DNA of 64,000 nucleotides, taken from Akkermansiaceae bacterium (GTDB lineage: Bacteria; Verrucomicrobiota; Verrucomicrobiia; Verrucomicrobiales; Akkermansiaceae). Both the position numbers and the translations under genes were made by a program. The notes under the pieces were generated by a model that saw nothing but the letters and a program-made list of their open reading frames with translations, made no database searches and was not told the DNA's origin. Every line of letters begins with the position of its first letter. The stretch's first letter is position 1. The stretch is taken from the NCBI GenBank assembly GCA_017798145.1, contig CP059069.1, positions 3,395,226 to 3,459,225 of the forward strand. The letters are read 5' to 3'. Positions 1 to 9,314 of the stretch are shown here, one piece after another.

Positions 1-2
1 CC

Positions 3-209
3 GTCAACAATGCAGACGTGGTCTGGATTCCAAATGGCTTGGGTGGTTATACTCGCTACTTCATGAACGCCGCAGGCACTTGGAGAAATGCCACCACTCC
101 TGGCTTGGCCCCTGACAATCTTCCTATCACAACGGCTATCTTCATCCAGCGCAAAACAGCTAGCACGTCCATTACCCTCACACCTCCAAGCACCTATTCT
201 AATCTCTAA
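3..209 (+). CDS. C-terminal fragment of a hypothetical protein
   Basis: The frame is open from the left edge and stops at 207-209, so only the last 68 codons of a gene beginning outside the window are present. The visible part contains VWIPNG, a GGYTRYF stretch and, near the end, an IQRK...SITL stretch. This pattern recalls the uncharacterised TIGR02597-type proteins of Verrucomicrobia, but that assignment is from memory. It lies 37 bp upstream of a PEP-CTERM gene on the same strand, so the two may be cotranscribed. An internal ATG exists, but the reading frame continues upstream of it. Function unknown. Confidence 0.5.
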   Translation, partial: VNNADVVWIPNGLGGYTRYFMNAAGTWRNATTPGLAPDNLPITTAIFIQRKTASTSITLTPPSTYSNL

Positions 210-246
210 TAGATTATTAAGTAACAATCGCCACCTGTTAAAAATT

Positions 247-909
247 ATGAAAACACTGTTCAAGTCCATCCTGGTATGCGTGTCAATCGCCCAAACTAGC
301 CAAGCTGCCATCATAAATGCCTCCTCACATCCAAACCTCTCAGGTCTTGCTGGCGACATTTTTGTCATAAACGCAGTGGGTGACCGTCTCGCCACAGGCT
401 TCGCGGGACTTGGCGGCTTCGGTATTACAGATGCAGCAGTTGATAATTTCGTGACAACTAGCGATTTCACTTCGCTGGTTGCCAATTTCACGTCATTCAT
501 CGGATCAGATAACTTTGTCACTGGCACCACAAATGCGTTTGCCACCGTTGCGGGTGCATTCACGATATCTGTGGATCCCTTCGACCCTTCCGCTAATATC
601 GGCCAGACCCTTTATTCGTTCATTGGTAACGGGACATCTCTTTCAGATAGCACTGAGTTTGCGCTTTTCAGGCACACTCAAAAGCTTGCTGCTGATCCCG
701 CTGCCCCTGCTCTTCCGACTGAATACCAATTGGACTTGGTCAACGGATCCTTACTGATTGGATCACCTACCACGATTGTGACATCTGATGCCAACCTCGG
801 TATCACTGACGCAACTGTCGATGCCATCCAACTTACTGCAGTGCCAGAGCCATCTGCGCTACTTCTCTCTGCACTGGGAGCACTCGCACTCCTTCGCCGC
901 AAGCGCTAG
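247..909 (+). CDS. PEP-CTERM anchored exported protein
   Basis: A 220-residue exported protein with no recognisable enzymatic domain. The ATG at 247 is chosen because it opens a typical signal peptide (MKTLFKSILV...QTSQA); the longer upstream frame would bury it. The C-terminus is a canonical PEP-CTERM signal: VPEPSA, a short hydrophobic helix and a terminal RRKR. In this family the signal is recognised by an exosortase, which cleaves and sorts the protein to the envelope, often with exopolysaccharide. The body is rich in Thr, Ser, Asp and Gly, as in secreted matrix-type proteins. No exosortase gene is in the window. The DNA is visibly more AT-rich than the following genes. An intrinsic terminator follows. 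Confidence 0.85.
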   Translation: MKTLFKSILVCVSIAQTSQAAIINASSHPNLSGLAGDIFVINAVGDRLATGFAGLGGFGITDAAVDNFVTTSDFTSLVANFTSFIGSDNFVTGTTNAFATVAGAFTISVDPFDPSANIGQTLYSFIGNGTSLSDSTEFALFRHTQKLAADPAAPALPTEYQLDLVNGSLLIGSPTTIVTSDANLGITDATVDAIQLTAVPEPSALLLSALGALALLRRKR

Positions 910-933
910 CATTCGCGGAAGTGGTGATTTCCC

Positions 934-963
934 AAAGGACGGGCATCAGCCCGTCCTTTTTTT
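934..963 (+). terminator. Rho-independent terminator after PEP-CTERM gene
   Basis: A GC-rich inverted repeat (AAGGACGGG / CCCGTCCTT, loop CATCAG) is followed directly by a run of T. It begins about 25 bp past the stop codon at 909 and ends the transcript of the first two genes. Confidence 0.85.
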
Positions 964-1296
964 GTGCGGCGCACACTGCGCCAAGGAACCCAGTTTCATA
1001 TCCTATCCCACAAAGCTCTGGCGGATCCGGCCTGGACGGGACTGATTTTGGATCTGGCAGCAGCCTCCGGCGGATACGGGTGTGAAGCCTCAAACCAAGC
1101 CCTCTTTTCAGGAGCCAGCCTTCCGCCCGGTTTCACGGGGGGGCTGGCGGAAACCTGCCGAGCCGATTCCAATCACGGACGAGGCCGTATTGTCCCTGCC
1201 ACGATGGTTTGAACCTTACCAACAGGCACAATCCCGCAAACCATTCCTCGACAGGCTGGAAGGGCGCTCCTAGGCTGCGCGGACATCAATCGAACC
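964..1296. other. Intergenic region with no recognised gene
   Basis: This stretch lies between the PEP-CTERM terminator and the FKBP gene. Short open frames exist on both strands, but none has a convincing start, composition or recognisable product. No tRNA, SRP RNA or riboswitch consensus was found by eye. It presumably carries the promoter and 5' leader of the FKBP gene. Confidence 0.5.
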
Positions 1297-2112
1297 ATGA
1301 GCACCATTTCACCCAACAGCGCCGCCCGCCTGGGCATGATCGCCCTTGCCAGCATCACCTTGGCCATGGCGCAGGACACCCCACCGCCCGCAGCGGAAGC
1401 CGCGCCGGCCCCTGTCAGCCCGGAGCAGGCGAAGTCCGATTCCTCCTATGCCTTGGGCTACCGCACGGGTGGTGGCTTTGCGGAGGAATTCGGCCGCTAC
1501 GGGGTGAAACTGGATGACCTGGAGATGGAAAATTTCATCAAGGGCTTCCAAGCGGCGGCGAAGGGCGAGAAGCCGGAGGTCGATGAAGCCCGCCTCCAGG
1601 CGGCGATGGCCGCGCTCGGCGAGATGCTTGAGCAGCGAGAGAAGGATGCCGCCCAGGCGAACCTGGATGCAGGAAAGAAATTCCTTGAGGAGAACGGCAA
1701 GCGCGAGGGAGTCACCACCACCAAGAGCGGGCTCCAGTATGAGGTTCTCGCGAAGGGCGGCGACTCGAAATACGTCGCGCCCAAGGAAGGCTCCCCGGAA
1801 AAGCAGTTCATGGTGAATTATAGGGGCACGCTCATCGACGGCACGGAATTCGACGCATCGCCGGAAGGCTCGCCGGTGCCGATGACGCTGCAGGTGATCG
1901 ACGGTTTCCGGGAGGCGCTGACGACCATGCCGATCGGCGCGAAGTGGAAGCTTTTCATCCCAAGCGATCTGGCCTACGGGGCGGAGCGCCGCAGTGCGGA
2001 CATTGCACCGAACACGACGCTGATCTTCGAGATTGAGCTCCTTGAGATCAAGGATGCCCCGCCAGCCCCTGCCGGTGGCGGTTTTCCCATCCCGCTCCCG
2101 CAAGGTGAGTGA
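1297..2112 (+). CDS. FKBP-type peptidyl-prolyl cis-trans isomerase, exported
   Basis: A 271-residue folding catalyst expected in the periplasm. The N-terminus has a signal peptide (ending near LAMAQ, residues 1-27) and a Pro/Ala-rich linker. Residues about 45-140 form the helical FKBP_N dimerisation region, with the typical SYALGYRTGG start. The FKBP domain follows at about 160-258, with GTEFDAS, a substrate-pocket region around IDGFREAL, IPSDLAYG and the closing FEIELLEI. This is the domain order of FkpA/Mip-type isomerases. A short Gly/Pro tail ends the protein. It stands alone, convergent with the hydrolase gene on the other strand. Family assignment is firm; the client proteins are unknown. 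Confidence 0.92.
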   Translation: MSTISPNSAARLGMIALASITLAMAQDTPPPAAEAAPAPVSPEQAKSDSSYALGYRTGGGFAEEFGRYGVKLDDLEMENFIKGFQAAAKGEKPEVDEARLQAAMAALGEMLEQREKDAAQANLDAGKKFLEENGKREGVTTTKSGLQYEVLAKGGDSKYVAPKEGSPEKQFMVNYRGTLIDGTEFDASPEGSPVPMTLQVIDGFREALTTMPIGAKWKLFIPSDLAYGAERRSADIAPNTTLIFEIELLEIKDAPPAPAGGGFPIPLPQGE

Positions 2113-2258
2113 GCGGAGCCTGCGGTGAGCCGCCATTCGCAAGGATCCCCCCAGTTTTCATCGATTCACCCGAGCGATGCTTTGCATGGTGGGGGCCTTG
2201 AGGTGAAAAACGAAGTTCCAGCTAGCGGAATCCAGGTCTGATCCTGAATTGGGGCGGC

Positions 2259-3236
2259 TTAGTCCTTGCGGCGTAGGTTCAGCCATTTGCCGACATCGCG
2301 GAAGACCTTGTCGCGGTCTTCGTCGTACATCAGGAGGTGGTGGGCGTCCGGATAGTTCCGGTAGGTGGCCGGGATATTGGCAGGGATGCGGGCGAAGAAA
2401 CCGCGGACATCCGAGTCGCTGTTGAAAAAGTCCTGGCCGCCGTGGAGGACGAGGGTGGGCACCTCCAGCTTTTCGGCGCAGCCATTCATGCCGTCGATGA
2501 GCTTCGCGAGTGTGGCGAGCAGGCGGAGCGTGTGTTTCTCGATATTGTAGGAATTCGTCTTCGACTGCTCGGTGTGAACCGACTCGCTGGTCATCTGGAC
2601 GGCCTGGCCTCCCGAGATTGCGTCGATGGGCACGCGGGCAAGGGGCAGGGTGGCGGCGGCAACCTGGACGAGGGCGGGCTTCCAAGGCTCGATCTCATCC
2701 TTGAAGCGGACGATGGGCGAGGAGAGAACCAAGCCGTCGCAGGGGGGCTTTCCGGGCGGTGCGGAGCTCAGGGCGTGGGTGGCGATGAGCGCTCCCATGC
2801 TTTCCCCATACCAGATGATTTTTGCGCGTGGGTGGCGCTCCTCGACGAGCTGGGTGAATGCCTCCAGATCCGCATACCATTCGGCGGGATTCCCGATATC
2901 GCCGCGGCGTTCGTGGATGGGGTCGCTGCCCTGGCCGCGGACTTCATAGGCATAGACGGCGGTCTTTGGCTGCCGTCTAACGAGATGCTCGCCGAGGTTC
3001 TTGTAATCCACCGATGCGCCGCAGAACCCGTGGATTCCGATGACCACGAGATCGGGATCCACGCCTTTCCGTTTCCATGTGCGGTATCCGAAGGTTTCGG
3101 ATTCGGCGTCGCCGCCCTTCTGATTGATGACCAGATAGCTTTCCGGCGCACATCCCACAGAGGCAAGCCCGAGGAGGAGTGCGGATAACAGCCAGCGAAG
3201 TCCGAACACCACAACGGAACACTGCGTTAGCGGCAC
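2259..3236 (-). CDS. Alpha/beta hydrolase, probable lipoprotein (monoacylglycerol lipase-like)
   Basis: A 325-residue serine hydrolase. The N-terminal hydrophobic segment ends in LASVGC, a lipobox, so the mature protein is probably a lipid-anchored envelope protein. The fold landmarks are an oxyanion strand near GIHGFCG, a nucleophile elbow GESMG (Ser about residue 147), an acid in GGQDFF and the catalytic His in the DAHHLL segment near the C-terminus. The arrangement fits the hydrolase_4 (Ser aminopeptidase S33 / monoacylglycerol lipase) family. The substrate cannot be told from sequence. The 289-bp region to the divergent alpha-2-macroglobulin gene contains a short hairpin (3290-3308) with four T, but no certain promoter. 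Confidence 0.8.
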   Translation of the reverse strand: MPLTQCSVVVFGLRWLLSALLLGLASVGCAPESYLVINQKGGDAESETFGYRTWKRKGVDPDLVVIGIHGFCGASVDYKNLGEHLVRRQPKTAVYAYEVRGQGSDPIHERRGDIGNPAEWYADLEAFTQLVEERHPRAKIIWYGESMGALIATHALSSAPPGKPPCDGLVLSSPIVRFKDEIEPWKPALVQVAAATLPLARVPIDAISGGQAVQMTSESVHTEQSKTNSYNIEKHTLRLLATLAKLIDGMNGCAEKLEVPTLVLHGGQDFFNSDSDVRGFFARIPANIPATYRNYPDAHHLLMYDEDRDKVFRDVGKWLNLRRKD

Positions 3237-3525
3237 CCTGATTGCAACCCCGGATGCCGTGTGTGATTTACCGCTCTTCCATCATGGAGAAGGGTTTCTG
3301 AAACCCTTTTGCGAGCAACCGGGAAAGAGCTTGGGTAGTGAGAGGGGATGTAATGCCCCACGGGCACGCTGCCCATTTTTCCATGTTTACGGTGGATCGA
3401 CCGATGAAGATCACACACAGGTATGCCGCCCGCCCTTTACAGAGATTTTACCTTATCTCCGGGTTTTTGGATTTCATTCGGCAGGGTCCCGTTTACAAAG
3501 GAATACAAATCGAAATCCCGATCCC

Positions 3526-6500
3526 ATGAAGACAAGCAGCATCGTTCCCCTAATCCTCGCCGCGGCCATGTTACCCATGGCGGCAGCACCCCGCATCACG
3601 GTATCCACCCCTACCCTGGCTCCGGAATCTGAGATCGATGTAATCTTCGACCAGCCAATGGTGGGTCAGGATGAGCTGGGGAAGGCGGTGGAGAACAAGC
3701 TGATCCTCACCCATCCCGAGCTGCCCGGGAAGCTGTTCTGGAAAGCGCCGAGCATCGCGGAATTCCAGCCGGATGGCATCCCGCAGATCGGGACGGAGTA
3801 CAGCTTTTCCGCTGCCAAAGGCCTGAAACACCTGGACGGGACGGCGGTGGAGGCGGGCGAGTTCGCAAAGGTTTCGAGCGAGCCGCTGCGCATCCTCGCA
3901 GCGAACATCCCCAACCGCTGGTCGCAGGATTACTCGCCCTCCGCGCCCAGCTGGCTCATCGTTTTCAACGACGATGTGGATCCCTCAGCCGTCGCAGGCT
4001 TCCTCGGTTTCTCCTCCGGGGACAACCTGAGGATTGCCCCGAACGTGACCCATGCGACTGCGGCCCAGGCGGGTTATTACAGGACGAATTACATCAGTTG
4101 GGCGAACCGCTCCGAGCCTGGCAAGCAGCTCGCGGATGCCGATCCCTCATCCCCTGTTGGGAATATCCTCCATGTGACGCCGAACTCTCCGCTGCCGGTT
4201 GCGAAAAACTGGGAGCTGAAGGTGCTCAAAGGCCTGCCGAATGCGGGCAAATCCGCGAAGCTCGGTGCCGACGCATCCTACAGGATCGGCGATGTCGAGC
4301 CGTTCCGCCTCGACAAGGTCTATCCGCAACTCTCCTCCGATATGCCGCGCAGGCTGTTTCTTTCCTTCAATGGGAAGCTGCCTGCGGATTTCGATGCGGA
4401 TGCCATTTCCGTGACCCCGCAACCGGATGGGATGACGCTGAAGGCCGAGGGGAAATCGCTCTACATCATGGGAGACCTGTCCAGGCACGACAAATATGTG
4501 GTTGGCATTGCGAAACATTTCCACTCCGCAGAGGGCAGGGAAATAAGCAACCCGGGAAACTTCGAGGCGACATTCCAGAGGCTCGAATCCCAGGTGCTGC
4601 TGCCATCCTTGGATGAGGCGCAGCTCGCCCATGGCTTGCGCAGATATGCCATCGATACGGTGAACATCTCCACGCTGACGATCCGTATCAAGAAGCTCTC
4701 CGGCCTCGGTGCCATAAGGGCTTTCCAAGGATATCGCAGCTACACAGGAGAGGGGCCGAACCATAGCCAGGTTTCCCCGGTCTCGGTGCTGCCGTACGCG
4801 CTGGTTGCCGGCGAAACCATCGCCGAAAAGGAAATCCAGCTCGGCACGGCGGTGGATACAGGCAAAACCGTCGAGATCTCATGGGATGAACTTTTGCCGA
4901 AAGGGCTCGGCACCGCTCCGCTTTTCGTGGATGTGATCGGCACCCCACACCCGGATGCGGAGGCGGAAGGCCGACGCAACGCCCAGGCCATCGTCCAGCT
5001 CACCGATATCGGGATCGCATGGAAATTCACGGAAAGCTCCTCGCTCGTGTTCGCGTTTTCCTGCCAGACGGGAAAACCATTGCCCGGGGTGAAGATCGGC
5101 GTGCACGGCGAGGATGCGAAGCTTCTTGCCGAGGCTGTCACGGACGGGAGCGGCCTGGCCACCATCGTGCGCAATGCGGATGTCCGCCACCTCCAGGCGC
5201 GCCTAGGCAATGACTCCTACACCGTCGCCTTCGACGAGACGCTCGACAGGGTGGGAATGTGGCATTTCCCCGTGAAATACTCATGGATGAAGCAGCGCCC
5301 CGAGACGCGCCGCGCATTCCTTTTCACCGAGCGCTCGCTCTACCGCCCGGGCGAGATCGTCCGCATCAAGGGCATCGTCCGGGATCAGCTTGGCAATGCC
5401 ATCGCCCTTTCCAAACAAGCGCCCGCCCGCATCGTCATCACCGATCCTGAGGAAAAGGAAATCTTCACCCAGGCGGTGGAGCTTTCCGCGCTCGGCTCCT
5501 TCGATGTCACCTACGCCCTGCCGGATTCGAAAACCGGAGACCACATGATCAAGCTGGAGTTCCCCGGCGAGCTTGAGATCGCCGCGAAGACGGAGGACTG
5601 GGAGGAGCAATACGCCATGGAGCAAAGCGCTTCGTTCAGCCTGCCGCTCAAGGTCGAGGAATTCCGCCGCAACACCTTCGAGATCGTCCAGAAAATCGAT
5701 GTGCCCGCGCCGGGTGCGACGGAAATTTCCGCGAAGCTCACCGCCACCTACTACCAGGGCCAGCCGGTTGCCGCCGGAAAAGCATCGGCCTTTACCGAAA
5801 TCACCGAGATCAACCCCTACCCGGAGCGCTACCGCGATTTCCTCTTCGGAAACCACCGCAGGGACGACTGGAGATACTGGTACAACTATTTCGGATACCG
5901 TGACAACGACGGCGACGATGGCATCTCCAGCACGACCTTCGATTCCGAGCAGGTGCTTTCCAGGGAGGGTTTCGCGGAGATTCCGGTGAAAATCCCAACC
6001 GGCGATTTCCCAACGGCCAGGCAAGTAAGCATCGCCACGGAAGTGACTGATGCGAACAGCCAGACGCTCACCGCGCGCTCCACCTCGACCGTCCACCCGG
6101 CGGCGCTTTATGCCGGGATTTCTCGCATCGACCGACTCATCCGCGTAGGCGACGAAACGCCATTCCGCATCGTCGTCACCGATACCGAGGGCGAGCCGGC
6201 CAAGGGTGACATCGAACTGATGGCGACCGTCACCCGCGAGGTGCATACAACCACCAAGGTCACCAACGCAAACGGCGACACCGTCACCAAGAGCGAGCCG
6301 CACGAAGAGGACGTATCCTCCGCACGGATCACCGTTACAGCGGCGGATTCCGCGAAGGAAGGCTTTTCCCTGGCGATCTCCCCGAAAAACGACGGCCTTC
6401 ATTTCCTCACCGTGAAAGGCAAGGATGAGCAAGGCCGCGAGTTTGCGACCGTCACCCGTTTCCACGTCTATGGCGCGAAGGAATACCCATGGCAATACGA

Positions 6501-9246
6501 GGAAGGGCTGCGCATCAAGCTCGTCTCCGAGAAGAAATCCTACCAGCCTGGGGAGACCGCACGCATTCTCGTGCTATCACCCATCGAGGGCACAGCACTC
6601 GTGACGGTGGAGCGGGAAAATGTCCTGAGCTCTTACCTCACCGAGCTGAAGGCTGAGAACCCTGTCATCGAGATCCCCCTGACGGACGACCACGCCCCGA
6701 ACGCATACGTTTCCATCCTCATCGTGAAAGGTTCCGCGGAATCCGCCCGCGAGATCAAGGAACCGCAGCTCCGCCTCGGCTACTGCGAGCTGAAAGTCGA
6801 GAACCTGCGCGACAGCCTGACAGTCTCAATCGATACCCCTTCCGAAAGCTACCGCCCCGGCACTTCCGTCAGCCTCGGAGGCATGGTGATGGCCTCCGAC
6901 GGCAAGCCCGCCGCAGGCGCGGAGGTGACCCTTTACGCCGTGGATGAAGGCACTCTCGCCGTAATGGGTTACGACACCCCGGACCCGATGGCACACTTTT
7001 ATGACAGGCGCTACCTGTCTGTGGATGCCGGCACCTCGTTCCACGATTTCATTCCGGAGAACGAGGAATACCGCTCCTTCCACAACAAGGGATTTTTCGT
7101 CGGCGGCGGCGGCGACCTTGGCAAGCTTGAAGACTTGATGCGGAAAAACTTCGACCCCTGCGCGACCTGGGCTCCAGCACTCCTAACGGATGGGGCTGGG
7201 CGTTTCACCCACACCTTCGCCCTGCCGGACACGCTCACGCGCTACCGCGTCATCGCCATCGCCCACCACGGCGGTGCGCGCTTCGGCCACGGAGAATCCG
7301 CAATTCTCGTCAAGAAGCCTCTGATGCTGGAGCCGAAGCTCCCCCGCTTCGCCCACCAGGGGGATCGCATCACCGGCCGCGTCATGGTGCAGAACGCCTC
7401 CGGCCGCACCGCCACATGGGAGGTGATCTGCTCGACCGGATCCGGCACCCTAACACCCGTCGCCATGCTGGAAGGCACGGCCCCGCAGAGCGTCACGCTC
7501 GCCGATGGTGATTCCTCCGTGCTCGAATTCCCGATACGCATCGTGGACACCGGCACGGCCGAAATTTCCTTCCGCGCGAGGCCTCTCTCGCTCGGGGAAG
7601 GGGAACTGACACCGCAGCTGAACGAGTCCCTATCCGACGCCGTCCAGGAAAGCTTTGAGTCCCATTTCCCCATGCCCCTGCTCCGCCAGGTCACCGCCGT
7701 CCGGCTGGCCGCGAACGGGAAAACCGATCTCCGCAACCTTCTCAGCAAGGATCTGCAAACCGCCACCGGCAGCGTGGAACTTGAGTTCGCCACCTCGCCG
7801 CTTGTGGAGATTTCCTCCTCCGTGGATTATCTCCTGCACTACCCCTATGGCTGCGCGGAGCAAACCAGCTCTTCCATGATGCCATGGCTCGCGGTCAAAA
7901 ACCTCCGCCCCTTCGTTCCCGCCTTCGCCAAGAAAAGCGATGCGGAGGTAGAGAAAGCCATGGCAATCGGCGTCGGCCGTCTCCTCAGCATGCAGCAACC
8001 CGACGGCTCCTTTGGCTACTGGCCGGGCGCAACCGAGACCAACGAATGGGTCACTCCCTACGCCGGCCTCGTGCTCACGCTCGCCTCGCAGAACGGAGGC
8101 AATGTCCCTGCCTCCGCCCTGGAAAGGCTTTCCCAATATCTCATCGGTTCCTTGCGCGGTGCGGGCGATGCGAAGACATCCTACGAGCTGGAAAACCACG
8201 CCCGATCACTCTACACCCTCGCCCTGTTGGGAAAAGGCCAGCCGCCCTACCACGCGCTCATGGCGGAGAAACTTCCCTCGATGAGCGACACTTCACGCGC
8301 ATTTCTCGCCGCCGCGATGGCCGCTTCCTCGGAAGGCAGGCCCAAGGTTCTTGCCGCCGCCAGCGGCATCATCGATTCCACGGAAAAATACCAGCCGCTT
8401 GAGAACGGCGGCTACTGGAGTCCGGGGAATTCGGCCACAGCGGCCGAGCTCATCGCCCGCCTTGCCATCGATCCGGATTCCAAGGAAGTCCATGTCACCC
8501 TCGACAGGCTGCTCAACGACCGCAACCCCTATGGCCACTGGCGCAGCACATGGGTCAACGGATGGAGCCTCCTCGCGATGTCGCAATACGCCTCGCACCA
8601 GGAAACCTCCACAAAGCCGGTTCGATTCTCCCTCAATGTAAACGGCACAAGCGATACGATACAACTCACCAGGGAAAATCCCACCGCTGCCAGCAGCTTC
8701 CGTTTCACCGCCGCCACCGCCATGGAAATCGAGACCACCGCCCCCGCCTACGTCCGTATGAAAGTTGCCGGCAAGCCCGCCATCGCTCCGATGGCGCCGG
8801 TTGCGAAAAACGGGCTGTCCATCGACCGCTTCTACGAAAAAGTCCTGCCCAGCGGCCAGACAGAGGTTCTCAAGCACCCCTCCAAGGGCGACCTGATCCG
8901 CGTCACCCTCCGCGTCACCCTGCCGCAGGATGACACCCGCTACCTCGTCGTGGACGATCCGCTGCCCTGCGTCTTCGAGACCGTGAACAGCGACTTCGCC
9001 TCCCAATCCTCCGCCCAGACCATCCGCACCAGCGAGAAAGATTGGAACATCTCCCACTCCGAACTGCGCTCCGACCGCGCCGTCTTCTTTATGGATCATG
9101 TCTGGCGGAAAGGAACATACAACATCACCTACCTCGCACGCTGCACCGTCGATGGCGGTGTCATGGCTCCCCCCGCCAAGGTCGAGTCCATGTATGAGCC
9201 CGAAAACTTCGCCCTCTCCGCCTCCCAGGAATTTTCCACGGAATGA
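3526..9246 (+). CDS. Bacterial alpha-2-macroglobulin with intact thioester
   Basis: A giant 1906-residue exported protein that in this family traps proteases through a conformational change and covalent linkage. The ATG at 3526 opens a signal peptide (residues 1-21, ending MAAA); longer upstream frames lack one. Macroglobulin (MG) domains fill the first about 1100 residues, including RSLYRPGE and ITDPEEKE stretches typical of MG2/MG3. The bait/MG7 region and the A2M core follow. The thioester motif CAEQ is at residues 1443-1446, within YGCAEQTS, so the bond can form. The helical TED domain is next, then a receptor-binding-like C-terminus. No lipobox is seen, so it is probably periplasmic. Many bacterial homologues sit beside pbpC; here the neighbours are a hydrolase and a ThuA-like gene. 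Confidence 0.92.
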   Translation: MKTSSIVPLILAAAMLPMAAAPRITVSTPTLAPESEIDVIFDQPMVGQDELGKAVENKLILTHPELPGKLFWKAPSIAEFQPDGIPQIGTEYSFSAAKGLKHLDGTAVEAGEFAKVSSEPLRILAANIPNRWSQDYSPSAPSWLIVFNDDVDPSAVAGFLGFSSGDNLRIAPNVTHATAAQAGYYRTNYISWANRSEPGKQLADADPSSPVGNILHVTPNSPLPVAKNWELKVLKGLPNAGKSAKLGADASYRIGDVEPFRLDKVYPQLSSDMPRRLFLSFNGKLPADFDADAISVTPQPDGMTLKAEGKSLYIMGDLSRHDKYVVGIAKHFHSAEGREISNPGNFEATFQRLESQVLLPSLDEAQLAHGLRRYAIDTVNISTLTIRIKKLSGLGAIRAFQGYRSYTGEGPNHSQVSPVSVLPYALVAGETIAEKEIQLGTAVDTGKTVEISWDELLPKGLGTAPLFVDVIGTPHPDAEAEGRRNAQAIVQLTDIGIAWKFTESSSLVFAFSCQTGKPLPGVKIGVHGEDAKLLAEAVTDGSGLATIVRNADVRHLQARLGNDSYTVAFDETLDRVGMWHFPVKYSWMKQRPETRRAFLFTERSLYRPGEIVRIKGIVRDQLGNAIALSKQAPARIVITDPEEKEIFTQAVELSALGSFDVTYALPDSKTGDHMIKLEFPGELEIAAKTEDWEEQYAMEQSASFSLPLKVEEFRRNTFEIVQKIDVPAPGATEISAKLTATYYQGQPVAAGKASAFTEITEINPYPERYRDFLFGNHRRDDWRYWYNYFGYRDNDGDDGISSTTFDSEQVLSREGFAEIPVKIPTGDFPTARQVSIATEVTDANSQTLTARSTSTVHPAALYAGISRIDRLIRVGDETPFRIVVTDTEGEPAKGDIELMATVTREVHTTTKVTNANGDTVTKSEPHEEDVSSARITVTAADSAKEGFSLAISPKNDGLHFLTVKGKDEQGREFATVTRFHVYGAKEYPWQYEEGLRIKLVSEKKSYQPGETARILVLSPIEGTALVTVERENVLSSYLTELKAENPVIEIPLTDDHAPNAYVSILIVKGSAESAREIKEPQLRLGYCELKVENLRDSLTVSIDTPSESYRPGTSVSLGGMVMASDGKPAAGAEVTLYAVDEGTLAVMGYDTPDPMAHFYDRRYLSVDAGTSFHDFIPENEEYRSFHNKGFFVGGGGDLGKLEDLMRKNFDPCATWAPALLTDGAGRFTHTFALPDTLTRYRVIAIAHHGGARFGHGESAILVKKPLMLEPKLPRFAHQGDRITGRVMVQNASGRTATWEVICSTGSGTLTPVAMLEGTAPQSVTLADGDSSVLEFPIRIVDTGTAEISFRARPLSLGEGELTPQLNESLSDAVQESFESHFPMPLLRQVTAVRLAANGKTDLRNLLSKDLQTATGSVELEFATSPLVEISSSVDYLLHYPYGCAEQTSSSMMPWLAVKNLRPFVPAFAKKSDAEVEKAMAIGVGRLLSMQQPDGSFGYWPGATETNEWVTPYAGLVLTLASQNGGNVPASALERLSQYLIGSLRGAGDAKTSYELENHARSLYTLALLGKGQPPYHALMAEKLPSMSDTSRAFLAAAMAASSEGRPKVLAAASGIIDSTEKYQPLENGGYWSPGNSATAAELIARLAIDPDSKEVHVTLDRLLNDRNPYGHWRSTWVNGWSLLAMSQYASHQETSTKPVRFSLNVNGTSDTIQLTRENPTAASSFRFTAATAMEIETTAPAYVRMKVAGKPAIAPMAPVAKNGLSIDRFYEKVLPSGQTEVLKHPSKGDLIRVTLRVTLPQDDTRYLVVDDPLPCVFETVNSDFASQSSAQTIRTSEKDWNISHSELRSDRAVFFMDHVWRKGTYNITYLARCTVDGGVMAPPAKVESMYEPENFALSASQEFSTE

Positions 9247-9314
9247 TCCGCAAGGGGGCTATGGTTGCATTTTCCTTGAGAGGCGGCTCATGCTCGCGGA
9301 GTATCCCAAGCATC

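Noticed and set aside
3290..3310. Hairpin AAGGGTTT / AAACCCTT with four T upstream of the alpha-2-macroglobulin gene
   Set aside because: It lies between divergent genes with no upstream plus-strand transcript to terminate; kept only as a remark.
5281..6495. 404-codon open frame on the minus strand inside the alpha-2-macroglobulin gene
   Set aside because: The product is low-complexity Gly/Arg/Asp-rich with no domain, and the plus-strand protein across it is well conserved. It is an antisense shadow of a GC-rich gene.
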